Below, piece by piece: positions 7,050-15,190 of a DNA stretch of 64,000 bases. The stretch's first letter is position 1. Every line of letters starts with the position of its first letter. The DNA lies in contig NZ_SAUH01000001.1 of NCBI RefSeq assembly GCF_004193175.1, positions 5,179,501 through 5,243,500 of the forward strand, written 5' to 3'. A program made the translations under genes and the position numbers. The notes under the pieces are model-generated. The model had not been told where the DNA came from and did not search any database. It was given only the letters and a program-made list of their open reading frames with translations. The DNA comes from Streptomyces sp. RFCAC02. GTDB lineage: Bacteria; Actinomycetota; Actinomycetes; Streptomycetales; Streptomycetaceae.

Positions 7050-9272
7050 GTGCCGAGCTACGCGGAAATCGTCGAACGCGACTTCTCCGACCTGACCGCA
7101 GCGGCGGACGATCTGGAGTCGGCCGCCGGGAAGATCGCCGAGGTCGGCGAGAACTACGCGGCACGGGTCGGCGCCCTCGCCGGCACGCATGCCGCGTGGC
7201 AGGGGTTGAGCGCGGAGGCCGCCGATCTGCGCCTCTCCACGACCACGGCGGAACTGGGCGCTGCCGAGACGGAGGCACGCGCGCTGGTGGCGCTGCTCCG
7301 GGACGGCGTGTCCCTCCTGACCGAGGCCCGCCGAGCGCTGCTGGACGTCGTCGCCGAGGCCGAGGAGGCGGGCTTCGCGGTCAACGGCACGGGCGCGGTC
7401 CTGGACGCCCTGGACCGTACGGGCATCCCGGAGCTCGAGGACGCGCGCGCAGAGTGGCAGCTCGCCCTCAACCGTGCCGTCGCCCGCGTCGGCGAGGCGG
7501 ACGAGAACCTGCGCCTGGCCCTCGTCGAGGTGGTGGACGCCCCCGCGGGGAGTGTCTTCAACGGCTCCGCGTCCTCGGGCCTGGACGAGGTCCTGGGCGG
7601 CCGGGCACAGGAACTGCTGGGACGGCTGGGCGAGGGGGAGGAACTGTCCCCTGCCGAATGGCAGGAACTGTCCTGGCTGCTGGACCACAACGCCGACGAC
7701 CCCGAGTTCTCCCGCGCCCTGCTGGACGGCATGGGGGCGTCCGGCCTGATCGACCTGTCCGCGCTGCTCACCGGGCAATCCCTGGGCGGAGACCTGAGTG
7801 AGGCGCACCGTGCGCGCGCCGAACAGCTGCACGGCCAGTTGGCCGCCGTCCTGGCCACGGCGACGGACGTCCCGACGCTGACCCCCGGCTCTGCCGAGTA
7901 CGCGCAGTGGTCACGGACCGAGGAGGGCCGCTTCTACACCGGCTTCATGACCGACCTGCACGAGGCCGGACTCACGGAGTACACGGTGCCCGGCGTGACG
8001 AACGAGACGGTCCGGGGCTACCAGCTCCTGGTGGGACAGCTCCAGGCGGCCGAGGGCACCTACTCGGAACGCTTCCTCCACGACCTGACCGACGACCTCC
8101 TGGCCGCCGAGAACCCGGCCACCGGCGGCGACGCCGGAATCTGGCAGACGATCGTGGCCGACCTGGAGACAGGCAACTCCGCCCTGTCCTTCGACTCCGC
8201 CTGGCTCGCCAGGGATCCGGTGGACGGCGCGTTGGGCCTGATGGGCGCCCAACCGGAAGTCGCCGCCTCCTACCTCGACCCCCAGGACGGCAACGACCGG
8301 CTGGACTACCTGGTCCATGAACGCCACTTCGGACAAATCCTCGTGCCGACAGGCGCACACACCACGCCGGTCCCGGTGCACGACGGCTTCGCCGACGCCG
8401 TACAAGCCGCAGTCACCGGCCGCGCAGCCTCCGAAGGACTCAACCCCGGCCAGACCCACTCCGACGCCAACATCCGCATCGCCGAACACCTCTGGAACCA
8501 CTTCGCAGCAGACCCCGACCTCGTGACGGACACCCGCTACACCTACATGCAACCAATCCTCGGCGATATAGCGGCCGAGTACGTCGGAGAAGTCGGAACA
8601 GCTTCCCGCGGCATCGGCCCAGACATGGGTGAGGTGTCCTTCGACTCAGCGGGCACCGGACGCCTTCTGTGGCAGATCGGGCACAACCCGGATGCCTACG
8701 CCACGGTCAGCGCCGCCAACCAGGCCGAGATGTTCCTCTCCGTCAACGAGGTAATCGGTTCCCGCTTGGACGATGAGCAGAATTTGCGTGATGCGACGGC
8801 TTCCGTGGTGAATCGGCATGCTTTCACAGCCGGAATCCTGACCGACGCGACGGCAACCGCGCAATACGACGATGCCATGAGCCCCACGACGCGTGACGCC
8901 CTGATAGACCAGGCGAAGGAACTGACCACGCTTGCAATGAGCGGCCTGATCTTCGGTGGACTGAAAGACTATCCGGGGGAAGCCGCGATAACATCTCTGC
9001 AGCAGCAGAGCATCACCGATGCCGCCTTTGAATTGTTCCGGATCGACAATTCAATCGAAGCCACCCAGGATGCCCAGCGGAATTATGCTGAATCTCGTGT
9101 CGCATTCCTCGATACCGTCGAAGCGGTGATCGATGCCGCACTGGCGGGCCAGCAGATCCCGGAAGGTTCCCTGGATCGTCGACTACTGGAGGACAGCGTT
9201 CTGGACGGCGCGAGCACCACTTACATCAGCGGAAATGTCCTCAAGGACAATCGAATCAACCCCAGCGATTGA
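7050..9272 (+). CDS. large WXG-like N-terminal protein, DUF6571-like; candidate T7SS substrate
   Basis: A 740-residue protein. The N-terminal about 200 residues are helical and coiled-coil-like (ERDFSDLTAAADDLESAAGK, then HAAWQGLSAEAADLRLS), like the WXG/LXG leader of type VII secretion substrates. The rest (for example TRYTYMQPILGDIAAEYVGE and WQIGHNPDAYATVSAANQAE) is a soluble helical domain like Streptomyces proteins labelled DUF6571; that label is from memory. No catalytic motif is recognised and no signal peptide is present. Codons are typical for the genome until about 8700, then visibly less GC-rich to the end. A lipoprotein gene follows after 15 bases. Decayed pieces of the C-terminal third recur at 10518-10698. 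Confidence 0.55.
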   Translation: MPSYAEIVERDFSDLTAAADDLESAAGKIAEVGENYAARVGALAGTHAAWQGLSAEAADLRLSTTTAELGAAETEARALVALLRDGVSLLTEARRALLDVVAEAEEAGFAVNGTGAVLDALDRTGIPELEDARAEWQLALNRAVARVGEADENLRLALVEVVDAPAGSVFNGSASSGLDEVLGGRAQELLGRLGEGEELSPAEWQELSWLLDHNADDPEFSRALLDGMGASGLIDLSALLTGQSLGGDLSEAHRARAEQLHGQLAAVLATATDVPTLTPGSAEYAQWSRTEEGRFYTGFMTDLHEAGLTEYTVPGVTNETVRGYQLLVGQLQAAEGTYSERFLHDLTDDLLAAENPATGGDAGIWQTIVADLETGNSALSFDSAWLARDPVDGALGLMGAQPEVAASYLDPQDGNDRLDYLVHERHFGQILVPTGAHTTPVPVHDGFADAVQAAVTGRAASEGLNPGQTHSDANIRIAEHLWNHFAADPDLVTDTRYTYMQPILGDIAAEYVGEVGTASRGIGPDMGEVSFDSAGTGRLLWQIGHNPDAYATVSAANQAEMFLSVNEVIGSRLDDEQNLRDATASVVNRHAFTAGILTDATATAQYDDAMSPTTRDALIDQAKELTTLAMSGLIFGGLKDYPGEAAITSLQQQSITDAAFELFRIDNSIEATQDAQRNYAESRVAFLDTVEAVIDAALAGQQIPEGSLDRRLLEDSVLDGASTTYISGNVLKDNRINPSD

Positions 9273-9287
9273 CGGGAGGCTTGTCAG

Positions 9288-9869
9288 GTGAAAGTGCTAC
9301 GTCTCGCCGCGATGCTTACTGCGCCCGCATTCTTGTGCGCCGCTTGCGTATCTGACGGCACACAGCAGCGGGAGTACGCCCTTCCCGACACGCTCTGCGG
9401 CCTCATAGATGACCAAGACCTCTACGCGCCCTTCTTTCCCCCGGGTGAGGAAGTGTGGGTCGATGACAGCTCTGTCGCTATTGGGGCGGAGGGGACAACC
9501 TGGATCGAGGGCAGTTGCTCGTTGAGTGTGGATCATGAGTATATTTTGGTCATTCAGGTTGCCCCTGTTCGGCAGGTCGAGCAGGAACTTGGAGGTTTTT
9601 TGACCGAAGACCTGGATCCTGAAGCTGCGGAAGAGGTGACTGACAGTCCAATCGTCTCGAAAGTATGGCCCCACGCGGCTATCGCCCACACGGACTGTGC
9701 TCCGCCTTCCCGAGACGGGGATTATGAGGTATATGGCATCGACGTGCTGATCAACGCGGAATTTCAGGCCGATGAGGACTTCAGCGAGGAACTCGCTCGG
9801 CTCATCAATCCTGTCGCGCAGGCGTGGTTCGATCTCTTGCCCGACCGCTACTCCTCATGTGTGCCGTGA
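9288..9869 (+). CDS. lipoprotein A of a three-member paralogue set (DUF3558-like)
   Basis: A 193-residue exported lipoprotein. The signal peptide (RLAAMLTAPAFLCAAC) ends in a lipobox, LCAAC. The mature part has QQREYALPDTLCGL, then PPGEE, an HTDC motif and a C-terminal SEELARLINPVAQAWFD. This Cys-containing layout is reminiscent of DUF3558-type actinobacterial lipoproteins. GTG 9288 follows GGGAGG by 9 bases. The gene follows the 740-residue protein directly and overlaps the next paralogue by GTGA. Clearly lower GC than the chromosomal average suggests a laterally acquired or fast-evolving cassette. A role as a surface partner or immunity factor for the large protein is only an inference. Confidence 0.65.
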   Translation: MKVLRLAAMLTAPAFLCAACVSDGTQQREYALPDTLCGLIDDQDLYAPFFPPGEEVWVDDSSVAIGAEGTTWIEGSCSLSVDHEYILVIQVAPVRQVEQELGGFLTEDLDPEAAEEVTDSPIVSKVWPHAAIAHTDCAPPSRDGDYEVYGIDVLINAEFQADEDFSEELARLINPVAQAWFDLLPDRYSSCVP

Positions 9870-10484
9870 CCCGCCAGCGCGCCGCAGACGTATCGCCGTC
9901 ATCGCGGCTTCTCCGGTGCTCGGTCGCGGCGATCGTGGCGCCCTTGCTCATGTGTGTGGCATGCACGTCCAGCCCTCGGGAAGAGCAGCAGCGCGAGTAC
10001 GCCCTCCCCCGACACGCTCTGTGGGCTGGAGATCGACCAGGGTCTGTATGAGCCGCTACTCCCACCTGGGGAAGAAGTGAAGACCGACGACAGGTCCCAG
10101 GGGGAAGAGCAGGGCAGCAGGCTGCCGTTCGGGCACTGTTCGGTGATTGTCGACGCGGAGACCGTCATACTGATCCAAGCGGAGGAGACGGAGGACTCCG
10201 GTCAGCAATTCGGTGCTGCGTTCGCCGAAGGATACGGCTGGCTCGATCCGGATGATGCCGAAGAAGTGGCCGGTAGCCCGCTGGCCGCAAGGGTTTGGTC
10301 GCAGGATGCCATGGCGCACACCGACTGCGCTTCTTCCGAGTCCGGCACCGAAAGCGTTGAGCTTCTCGTCAGCCTCAGGCACCGGGACGACGACGAGGAT
10401 TACAGCGAGGAGCTGAGCCGCCTCATCGTTCCCGTCGCGCGGGAGTGGTTCGACCGGATGCCCGAGCGGTTCTGCGGCCGTTGA
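9866..10484 (+). pseudogene. lipoprotein B, frameshifted at a C5 run
   Basis: A second paralogue, translationally coupled to A (GTG 9866 within GTGA). Residues 1-47 are intact: a hydrophobic signal with lipobox MCVAC and then REEQQREYALP. One extra C in the run 10006-10010 shifts the frame, giving a stop at 10051. In the other frame the homology resumes at once (DTLCGLEIDQGLYEPLLPPGEE) and continues to REWFDRMPERFCGR at 10484. Removing one C restores a protein of about 205 residues that aligns over its full length with A and C. It is either a real lesion or a homopolymer error in the assembly. The last 85 bases are nearly identical to those of gene C. Confidence 0.8.
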
Positions 10485-10497
10485 GCTGGCACGAGGG

Positions 10498-10698
10498 CCG
10501 CGGCCCGGCGGCCCCCGTGGCAGGTCAGTAACGCCCCGGATGCATATGCCGCCATGAGTGCCGCCAACCGGGCAGAGAGTCTCCTGTCCATTAATGACGC
10601 CATGGCTCGCAGGGCCAATTCTTGAACTGTTTAGCGTCAACGGTTCGTTCATCGACGGCATCGCGATCAAGGAGAATCGGAGAAATCCCAGTGACTGA
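10498..10698 (+). pseudogene. decayed fragment of the 740-residue gene fused to half a terminator
   Basis: Read from TGG 10518, the sequence gives WQVSNAPDAYAAMSAANRAE, matching WQIGHNPDAYATVSAANQAE of the intact protein, and stops at 10623-10625. From 10624 a second piece reads ELFSVNGSFIDG and ends IKENRRNPSD, matching the ELFRIDNS region and the C-terminus LKDNRINPSD of the same gene. The segment before it (10498-10517) copies the left arm and loop of the terminator found after gene C. This is therefore a deletion-riddled second copy of the large gene standing exactly where the intact copy stands relative to its lipoprotein. Confidence 0.75.
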
Positions 10699-10711
10699 CA
10701 AGGAGGGTCTG

Positions 10712-11293
10712 TTGCCTGCGAGAGGGCGATTCTTGATCACGACGCTGATGGTTCCCTTGGTCCTCGCATCGTCCTGTACATCGGAATCAGGTCAGGACGA
10801 AGAGCGCGAGTACGCGCTCCCGGAGAGCCTCTGCGGCCTGACTGATGACCAAGATCTCTATGACCCTCTCATGCCACCCGGCGGCACAGTGCGTACTGCT
10901 GACGAGGCGATGGGGGCGGAACCGGGAGTTACGCTGCCATCCGGTAGTTGCTATGTAGCGGTAGACCAACTTCCCATCCTGCTGATCCAGGCACGCCCTC
11001 TCCAGGAGACAGGCCGAGGTGTAGACACTGCCATTCCCGAGGCTTTCGGCAATTTGGATGTGAATGAGGCCAGAGAGATGGAAAGTGCTCCCTTCCCCGT
11101 ACGGTTGTGGCAGCAAGACGTCATCGCCCATACCGATTGTGCCTCGTCCGAGATCGATATCGAGGGCGTCGAACTTCTCATCAGCTTGCAGAACAGGGAC
11201 GACGAGAATTTCAGTGAGGAGCTGAGCCGCCTCATCGTTCCCGTCGCGCAGGAGTGGTTCGACCGGATGCCCCAGCGGTTCTGCGGCCGTTGA
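10712..11293 (+). CDS. lipoprotein C, third paralogue (DUF3558-like)
   Basis: An intact 193-residue lipoprotein, the same length as A. The signal peptide (RFLITTLMVPLVLASSC) ends in lipobox LASSC, followed by EEREYALPESLCGLTDDQDL, then IAHTDCASSE and the C-terminal SEELSRLIVPVAQEWFDRMP, all aligning with paralogues A and B. TTG 10712 is chosen because AAGGAGG lies 7 bases upstream, at the same distance from the decayed large-gene stop as in the intact pair; GTG 10691 is in frame but lacks a ribosome site. It follows the pseudogene remnant and ends at a strong hairpin (11319-11349). Confidence 0.65.
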   Translation: MPARGRFLITTLMVPLVLASSCTSESGQDEEREYALPESLCGLTDDQDLYDPLMPPGGTVRTADEAMGAEPGVTLPSGSCYVAVDQLPILLIQARPLQETGRGVDTAIPEAFGNLDVNEAREMESAPFPVRLWQQDVIAHTDCASSEIDIEGVELLISLQNRDDENFSEELSRLIVPVAQEWFDRMPQRFCGR

Positions 11294-11318
11294 GCCGGCA
11301 TCGGGGCGGGGCGGGGCG

Positions 11319-11349
11319 CGGCCCGGCGGCCCCCGTGGCGGCCGGGCCG
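11319..11349 (+). terminator. hairpin terminator after lipoprotein C
   Basis: Perfect 9-bp arms CGGCCCGGC (11319-11327) and GCCGGGCCG (11341-11349) enclose 13 bases. No T-tract follows, as is common in actinobacteria. The left arm plus loop is repeated after gene B (10498-10519), where the right arm has been replaced by large-gene sequence. The remaining stretch up to the kinase start at 11625 (about 275 bases) shows no gene. Confidence 0.6.
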
Positions 11350-11624
11350 TGCTTGTGGCGCCGCCCGCGGTGCGTTCCCCCTCGGAAACACCGCTGCTCC
11401 CAGTCCGTACCGCGGGCGGCGCGGCGACGGGGAACGGGGTCCCACCTCGCCGTGGTGCCGTCACCGACGTTACGGCCCGCGCGCGGCCCCCGTCGTCCCA
11501 TGCTGGGCTGACTTCGCAGCACCACCCACGCGGTAAGCCGCCCTTGCCTACAACTTCCGCGGTACGTACGCCCCTACCGCCGCCGTTTGACGACCCGGCC
11601 GCGCGGCGGGGTTACGCTGCGCCG

Positions 11625-12796
11625 GTGCGTATCCGCCCGTTTGCCGTCGATGCGCTGATCGCGGGCGCGCTGACCGCCGTCGCGGTCCTGCTCGGCCACG
11701 AGTCACCGAGTCAGGGACAGCCAGAACTCGACGCCCCCGCCTACGCACTGGTCGCCCTGGCCAACTTCTCCGTCATCCTCCGCAGCAGATACCCCGTCTC
11801 CGTCTGCCTGTTCATCCACGCTGCCTGGGCCGTCTACATCGGCCTCGGCTACTGGCCGGTCGTCAGCACCTTCGGCCCAATGCTCGCCACCTACACCGTC
11901 GCCGCCCTGCGCACCACCCGCGTATCGATCGCCTGCGCCGCGCTCCTGGGCGTGACGTGGCTGTACGCGGGCGCCGTCAGCGGTACGGACTCGCCGCCGT
12001 CGGTCGTCGGCCAGGCCGTCGTGTTCCCCGCCGTCCTGTGGCGCTTCGGCATCACCGCGCGCCGTTCCGCCGAACTGGCGCGCCGCCTGCGCGCCGAGCA
12101 GGCCGACCGCGCCCGCCGCGAGGTCGCCGAGGAACGCGACCGCATCGCCCGCGAACTGCACGACGTCGTCGCGCACCACCTGTCCGTCGTATCCGTGCAG
12201 GCGGGCCTCGCGCGGTTCGTCCTGAGCACCGACCTCCCCACCGCGCGCACCGCGATCGACACCATCGAGGCCACCAGCAGCGAGGCCCTGGACGAACTGC
12301 GCCGCATGCTCCACGTCCTGCGCACCGACGAGTCGCGGGACACGGGCACGGCCGGCGGCGACCCGTCCCCGCCCATGCCGGGCCTGGCCCGGCTCGCCGA
12401 GACCGTCGAACGCGTACGGGCCGCGGGCGTCCGCGTCCGGCTCGGCGTCGAGGGCGAGCCGCGGCCGCTCGCGCCCGGCGTCGAGCTGTGCGCCTACCGC
12501 GTCGCCCAGGAGGCCCTGACCAACGTCATCAAGCACGCCCGCCACGCCCGCGCCACCGTCGAACTGCGCTACGAGCCCCACCGCCTCACCCTCACCGTCA
12601 CGGACGACGGCGCCGGCCCCGCCACGCCCCGCCCGCCCGGCGCCCCCGGGGGCACGGCTTGATCGGAATGCGCGAGCGCGCCAAGCTCTACGGCGGAACG
12701 ATCAGCATCGGCCCGCGGGACGAAGGAGGATTCGCGGTGCGCCTGTCCCTGCCCACCTCCGCCCGCGCCACGCCCCCGGCGGAGGACGACGGGTGA
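11625..12796 (+). pseudogene. two-component sensor histidine kinase, frameshifted in the ATPase domain
   Basis: A NarL-class (HisKA_3) sensor kinase. GTG 11625 begins a membrane region of about five hydrophobic segments (residues 1-150). Then comes the H-box RIARELHDVVAHHLSV, the N-box YRVAQEALTNVIKHARHA and the G1 box VTDDGAGP. At 12648-12652 there are five Gs where six are needed. The main frame stops at 12660-12662, whereas the -1 frame continues with HGLIGMRERAKLYGGTIS to 12796, exactly overlapping the regulator start (GTGA). With one base restored the product is 390 residues. The truncated form lacks the G2 region needed for ATP binding, so it would be dead if the lesion is real. Confidence 0.85.
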
Positions 12797-13485
12797 CGGC
12801 GACGCGCGTCCTCGTCGTCGACGACCAGTTCCTCATCCGTGTCGGCCTGGTGGCGCTGCTGCGCGCGGCGCCCGGCGTCGAGGTCGTCGGGGAGGCGGCG
12901 GACGGCGAGGAGGCCGTCGAGCGGGCGCGCGCGACCCGGCCGGACGTCGTCCTCATGGACATCCGCATGCCGGGCATGACCGGCATCACCGCGATCCGCC
13001 GCATTCTCGCGGAGGCGGACGAGCCGGCGCCGCGCGTCCTGGTCCTGACGACGTTCGACCTCGACGAGTACGTATACGGCGCGCTGCGCGCCGGCGCGTC
13101 CGGATTCCTCCTGAAGGACGCGGGACCCGAACGGCTGCTGGCCGCCGTCGCGGCCGTCGCGGGCGGCGACACGCTGTTCGCGCCGAGCGTGACGCGCCGC
13201 CTGGTCGAGACGTTCGCGCAGCGCGTCCGCCCGGCCGCGCACACGCCGGACGGGCTGACCGCCCTGACCACCCGCGAGGTCGAGGTCCTGCGGCTGACGG
13301 CGCGCGGCCTCGCGAACCAGGAGATCGCCGACCGGCTGCGCATCAGCGAGGCGACCGTCAAGACGCACCTCAACCGGACGATGACGAAACTGGGCCTCGG
13401 CAGCCGCGCGCAGGCGGTCGTCGTGGCGTACGAGACGGGGCTCGTGACGCCGGGCGCCGGCGGGGGCCTGGCGCCCCGGGGGTGA
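12793..13485 (+). CDS. NarL/LuxR-family response regulator
   Basis: A 230-residue DNA-binding response regulator paired with the upstream kinase. The receiver domain has the acidic pair in VLVVDDQ (Asp10/11), the phosphoacceptor Asp in VVLMDIRMPGMTG, the Thr of VLVLTTFD and the Lys of FLLKDAGPE. The C-terminal LuxR-type helix-turn-helix runs from LTTREVEVLRLTARGLANQE through EATVKTHLNRTMTKLGLGSR. The start is GTG, overlapping the kinase stop. The signal sensed and the target genes are unknown. Whether the pair works depends on whether the kinase frameshift is real. Confidence 0.95.
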   Translation: MTATRVLVVDDQFLIRVGLVALLRAAPGVEVVGEAADGEEAVERARATRPDVVLMDIRMPGMTGITAIRRILAEADEPAPRVLVLTTFDLDEYVYGALRAGASGFLLKDAGPERLLAAVAAVAGGDTLFAPSVTRRLVETFAQRVRPAAHTPDGLTALTTREVEVLRLTARGLANQEIADRLRISEATVKTHLNRTMTKLGLGSRAQAVVVAYETGLVTPGAGGGLAPRG

Positions 13486-13544
13486 AACCGGCGGGGCGGC
13501 GTACGCCGTCCTCCACGACAGCACGACGAACGAAGGGGACGCAC

Positions 13545-14003
13545 GTGCTCATCAGGGCGGCGAGGGCGGACGAGGCCGGGTGTCTCGGTGAGCTGGCGCT
13601 CCGGTCGAAGGCCCACTGGGGATACGACGCGGCGTTCATGGCCGCCTGCCGCGACGAACTGACCGTCACGGCCGAGGAGATCGCGACCACGGCGGTGGCC
13701 GAGCGCGACGGCCGCGTCATCGGGTTCTCGACGTTCGTGGGGGAGCCTCCCGACGGGCGGCTGAGGATGATGTTCGTCGAGCCCGAGTGCATCGGGCAGG
13801 GCGTCGGCAGGCGCCTGTTCGAGCACACGGCGGTCGCCGCCGGACGGGCCGGGCACACCAGCCTCACCTTCGACGCCGACCCGCACGCGGTGCCGTTCTA
13901 CCGGGCGATGGGCGCGTCACGCATCGGCGTCACGCCGTCCGGCTCCATCCCGGGGCGGATGCTGCCGCTGATGACGCTCGCCCTCGCGGACCGCCGGCCG
14001 TGA
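13545..14003 (+). CDS. GNAT N-acetyltransferase
   Basis: A 152-residue acetyl-CoA-dependent N-acyltransferase. The acetyl-CoA-binding motif A is RLRMMFVEPECIGQGVGRRL (about residues 73-92), with Q-G-x-G for the pyrophosphate, followed by SLTFDADPHAVPFYRAMGAS typical of the C-terminal half. GTG 13545 has AGGGGA upstream. Its stop overlaps the GTG of the following alpha-oxoamine synthase by four bases (14000-14003), so the two enzymes are made together and could act on the same small molecule. The acceptor is unknown. Confidence 0.85.
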   Translation: MLIRAARADEAGCLGELALRSKAHWGYDAAFMAACRDELTVTAEEIATTAVAERDGRVIGFSTFVGEPPDGRLRMMFVEPECIGQGVGRRLFEHTAVAAGRAGHTSLTFDADPHAVPFYRAMGASRIGVTPSGSIPGRMLPLMTLALADRRP

Positions 14004-15190
14004 GCGGCCGGGGGGCCGACATCTTCGCCAAACGGTCCGGCCGCCTCGCCGCGTACGGCCCCCTCGCCGCCGCCGGGGTCCGGCCGTACTACCGCGCGGC
14101 GACGCCGTCGGCGCACGCGGGGGAGACCGTCGTGGACGGCCGCCGCCTCGTCATGGCCGGCTGCAACGACTACCTGGGCCTCGCCTCCGACCCGCGCGTC
14201 CGGGCCGCGGCGGCGGACGCGGTGCGCCGGTACGGGACGTCCTGCTCCGGCTCGCGCGCCTTCAACGGCACGCTGGCCCTGCACGAGGAGTTGGAGCACG
14301 GCATGGCCGCGTTCCTCGGCCGGGAGGCGGCCGTCGTGGCGACCACCGGGTTCCAGACGAACCTGGCGCTCGCCGCCCTCCTCGACCGGGGTGACGTCGT
14401 GATCGGCGACGCCGCGAACCACGCCTCCCTCCACGACGCCGCGCGCCTCGGCCTCGCCGCCCACCGCCGCTACCGCCACGCCGACATGGCCCACCTGGAA
14501 CGCCTCCTCGCCGCCGCCGGCCCGGCCGTGGGGAAGCTCGTCGTCACGGACGGGCTGTTCTCGATGGAGGGCGACCTGTGCCGGCTGCCGGAGATCACCG
14601 CCATCGCCCGCCGTCACGGCGCCCGCGTCGTGGTGGACGGCGCGCACGACATCGGGCTGCTCGGCGCGGGCGGGCGCGGCGTCGCCGAGCACTTCGGACT
14701 GCTGGCCGAGGTGGACCTGTTCACGGGGACGTTCTCCAAGTGCTTCGGCTCGACGGGCGGGGTGCTGGCCGGCCCGGCGCACGTCGTCGAATACCTCAAG
14801 TACCACGCGCGGTCACTGCTGTTCGCCGCCGCGCTGCCACCGGCCGCGGCGGGCGCGGCCCTGGCGGCGCTGGGAATCGTCCGGTCCGAGCCGGAGCGGC
14901 GCGCCCGCGTCCTCGCGCACACGGCGCGGCTGCACGACGGCCTGCGGGCGCTCGGGTACGACACGGGCACGGCCCGCACGCCCGTGATACCGGTCCGGGT
15001 CGGTGAATCGGTGCGGTGCGCTCTGCTGTGGCAACGGCTGTTCGACGCGGGGGTGTTCACGAACGCGGTGGTGCCGCCTGCGGTCCCGGAGGGCGCGGCA
15101 CTGATCCGGGTGACACCGCAGGCCGTCCACACGGACGCGCACATCGACACGATCCTCACGGCCTTCGCCGGAGCGGCTCCGGCGGCATGA
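14000..15190 (+). CDS. alpha-oxoamine synthase family PLP enzyme (KBL/BioF-like)
   Basis: A 396-residue fold-type I PLP enzyme of the alpha-oxoamine synthase family, which condenses an amino acid with an acyl-CoA and releases CO2. Visible motifs are MAGCNDYLGLASDPRV, GSRAFNGTLALHEELE, TDGLFSMEGDLCRLPEI, VVDGAHDIGLLGAGGRGVAE and TGTFSKCFGSTGGV, which holds the Schiff-base Lys. Motif balance does not distinguish glycine C-acetyltransferase from 8-amino-7-oxononanoate synthase, and no biotin genes are nearby. It is translationally coupled to the GNAT upstream and overlaps the 3-prime end of a convergent gene by 35 bases. Confidence 0.85.
   Translation: MSGRGADIFAKRSGRLAAYGPLAAAGVRPYYRAATPSAHAGETVVDGRRLVMAGCNDYLGLASDPRVRAAAADAVRRYGTSCSGSRAFNGTLALHEELEHGMAAFLGREAAVVATTGFQTNLALAALLDRGDVVIGDAANHASLHDAARLGLAAHRRYRHADMAHLERLLAAAGPAVGKLVVTDGLFSMEGDLCRLPEITAIARRHGARVVVDGAHDIGLLGAGGRGVAEHFGLLAEVDLFTGTFSKCFGSTGGVLAGPAHVVEYLKYHARSLLFAAALPPAAAGAALAALGIVRSEPERRARVLAHTARLHDGLRALGYDTGTARTPVIPVRVGESVRCALLWQRLFDAGVFTNAVVPPAVPEGAALIRVTPQAVHTDAHIDTILTAFAGAAPAA

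Noticed and set aside
6656..11293. A complete type VII secretion system
   Set aside because: No EccB, EccC, EccD or mycosin gene is present; only a possible substrate set is seen.
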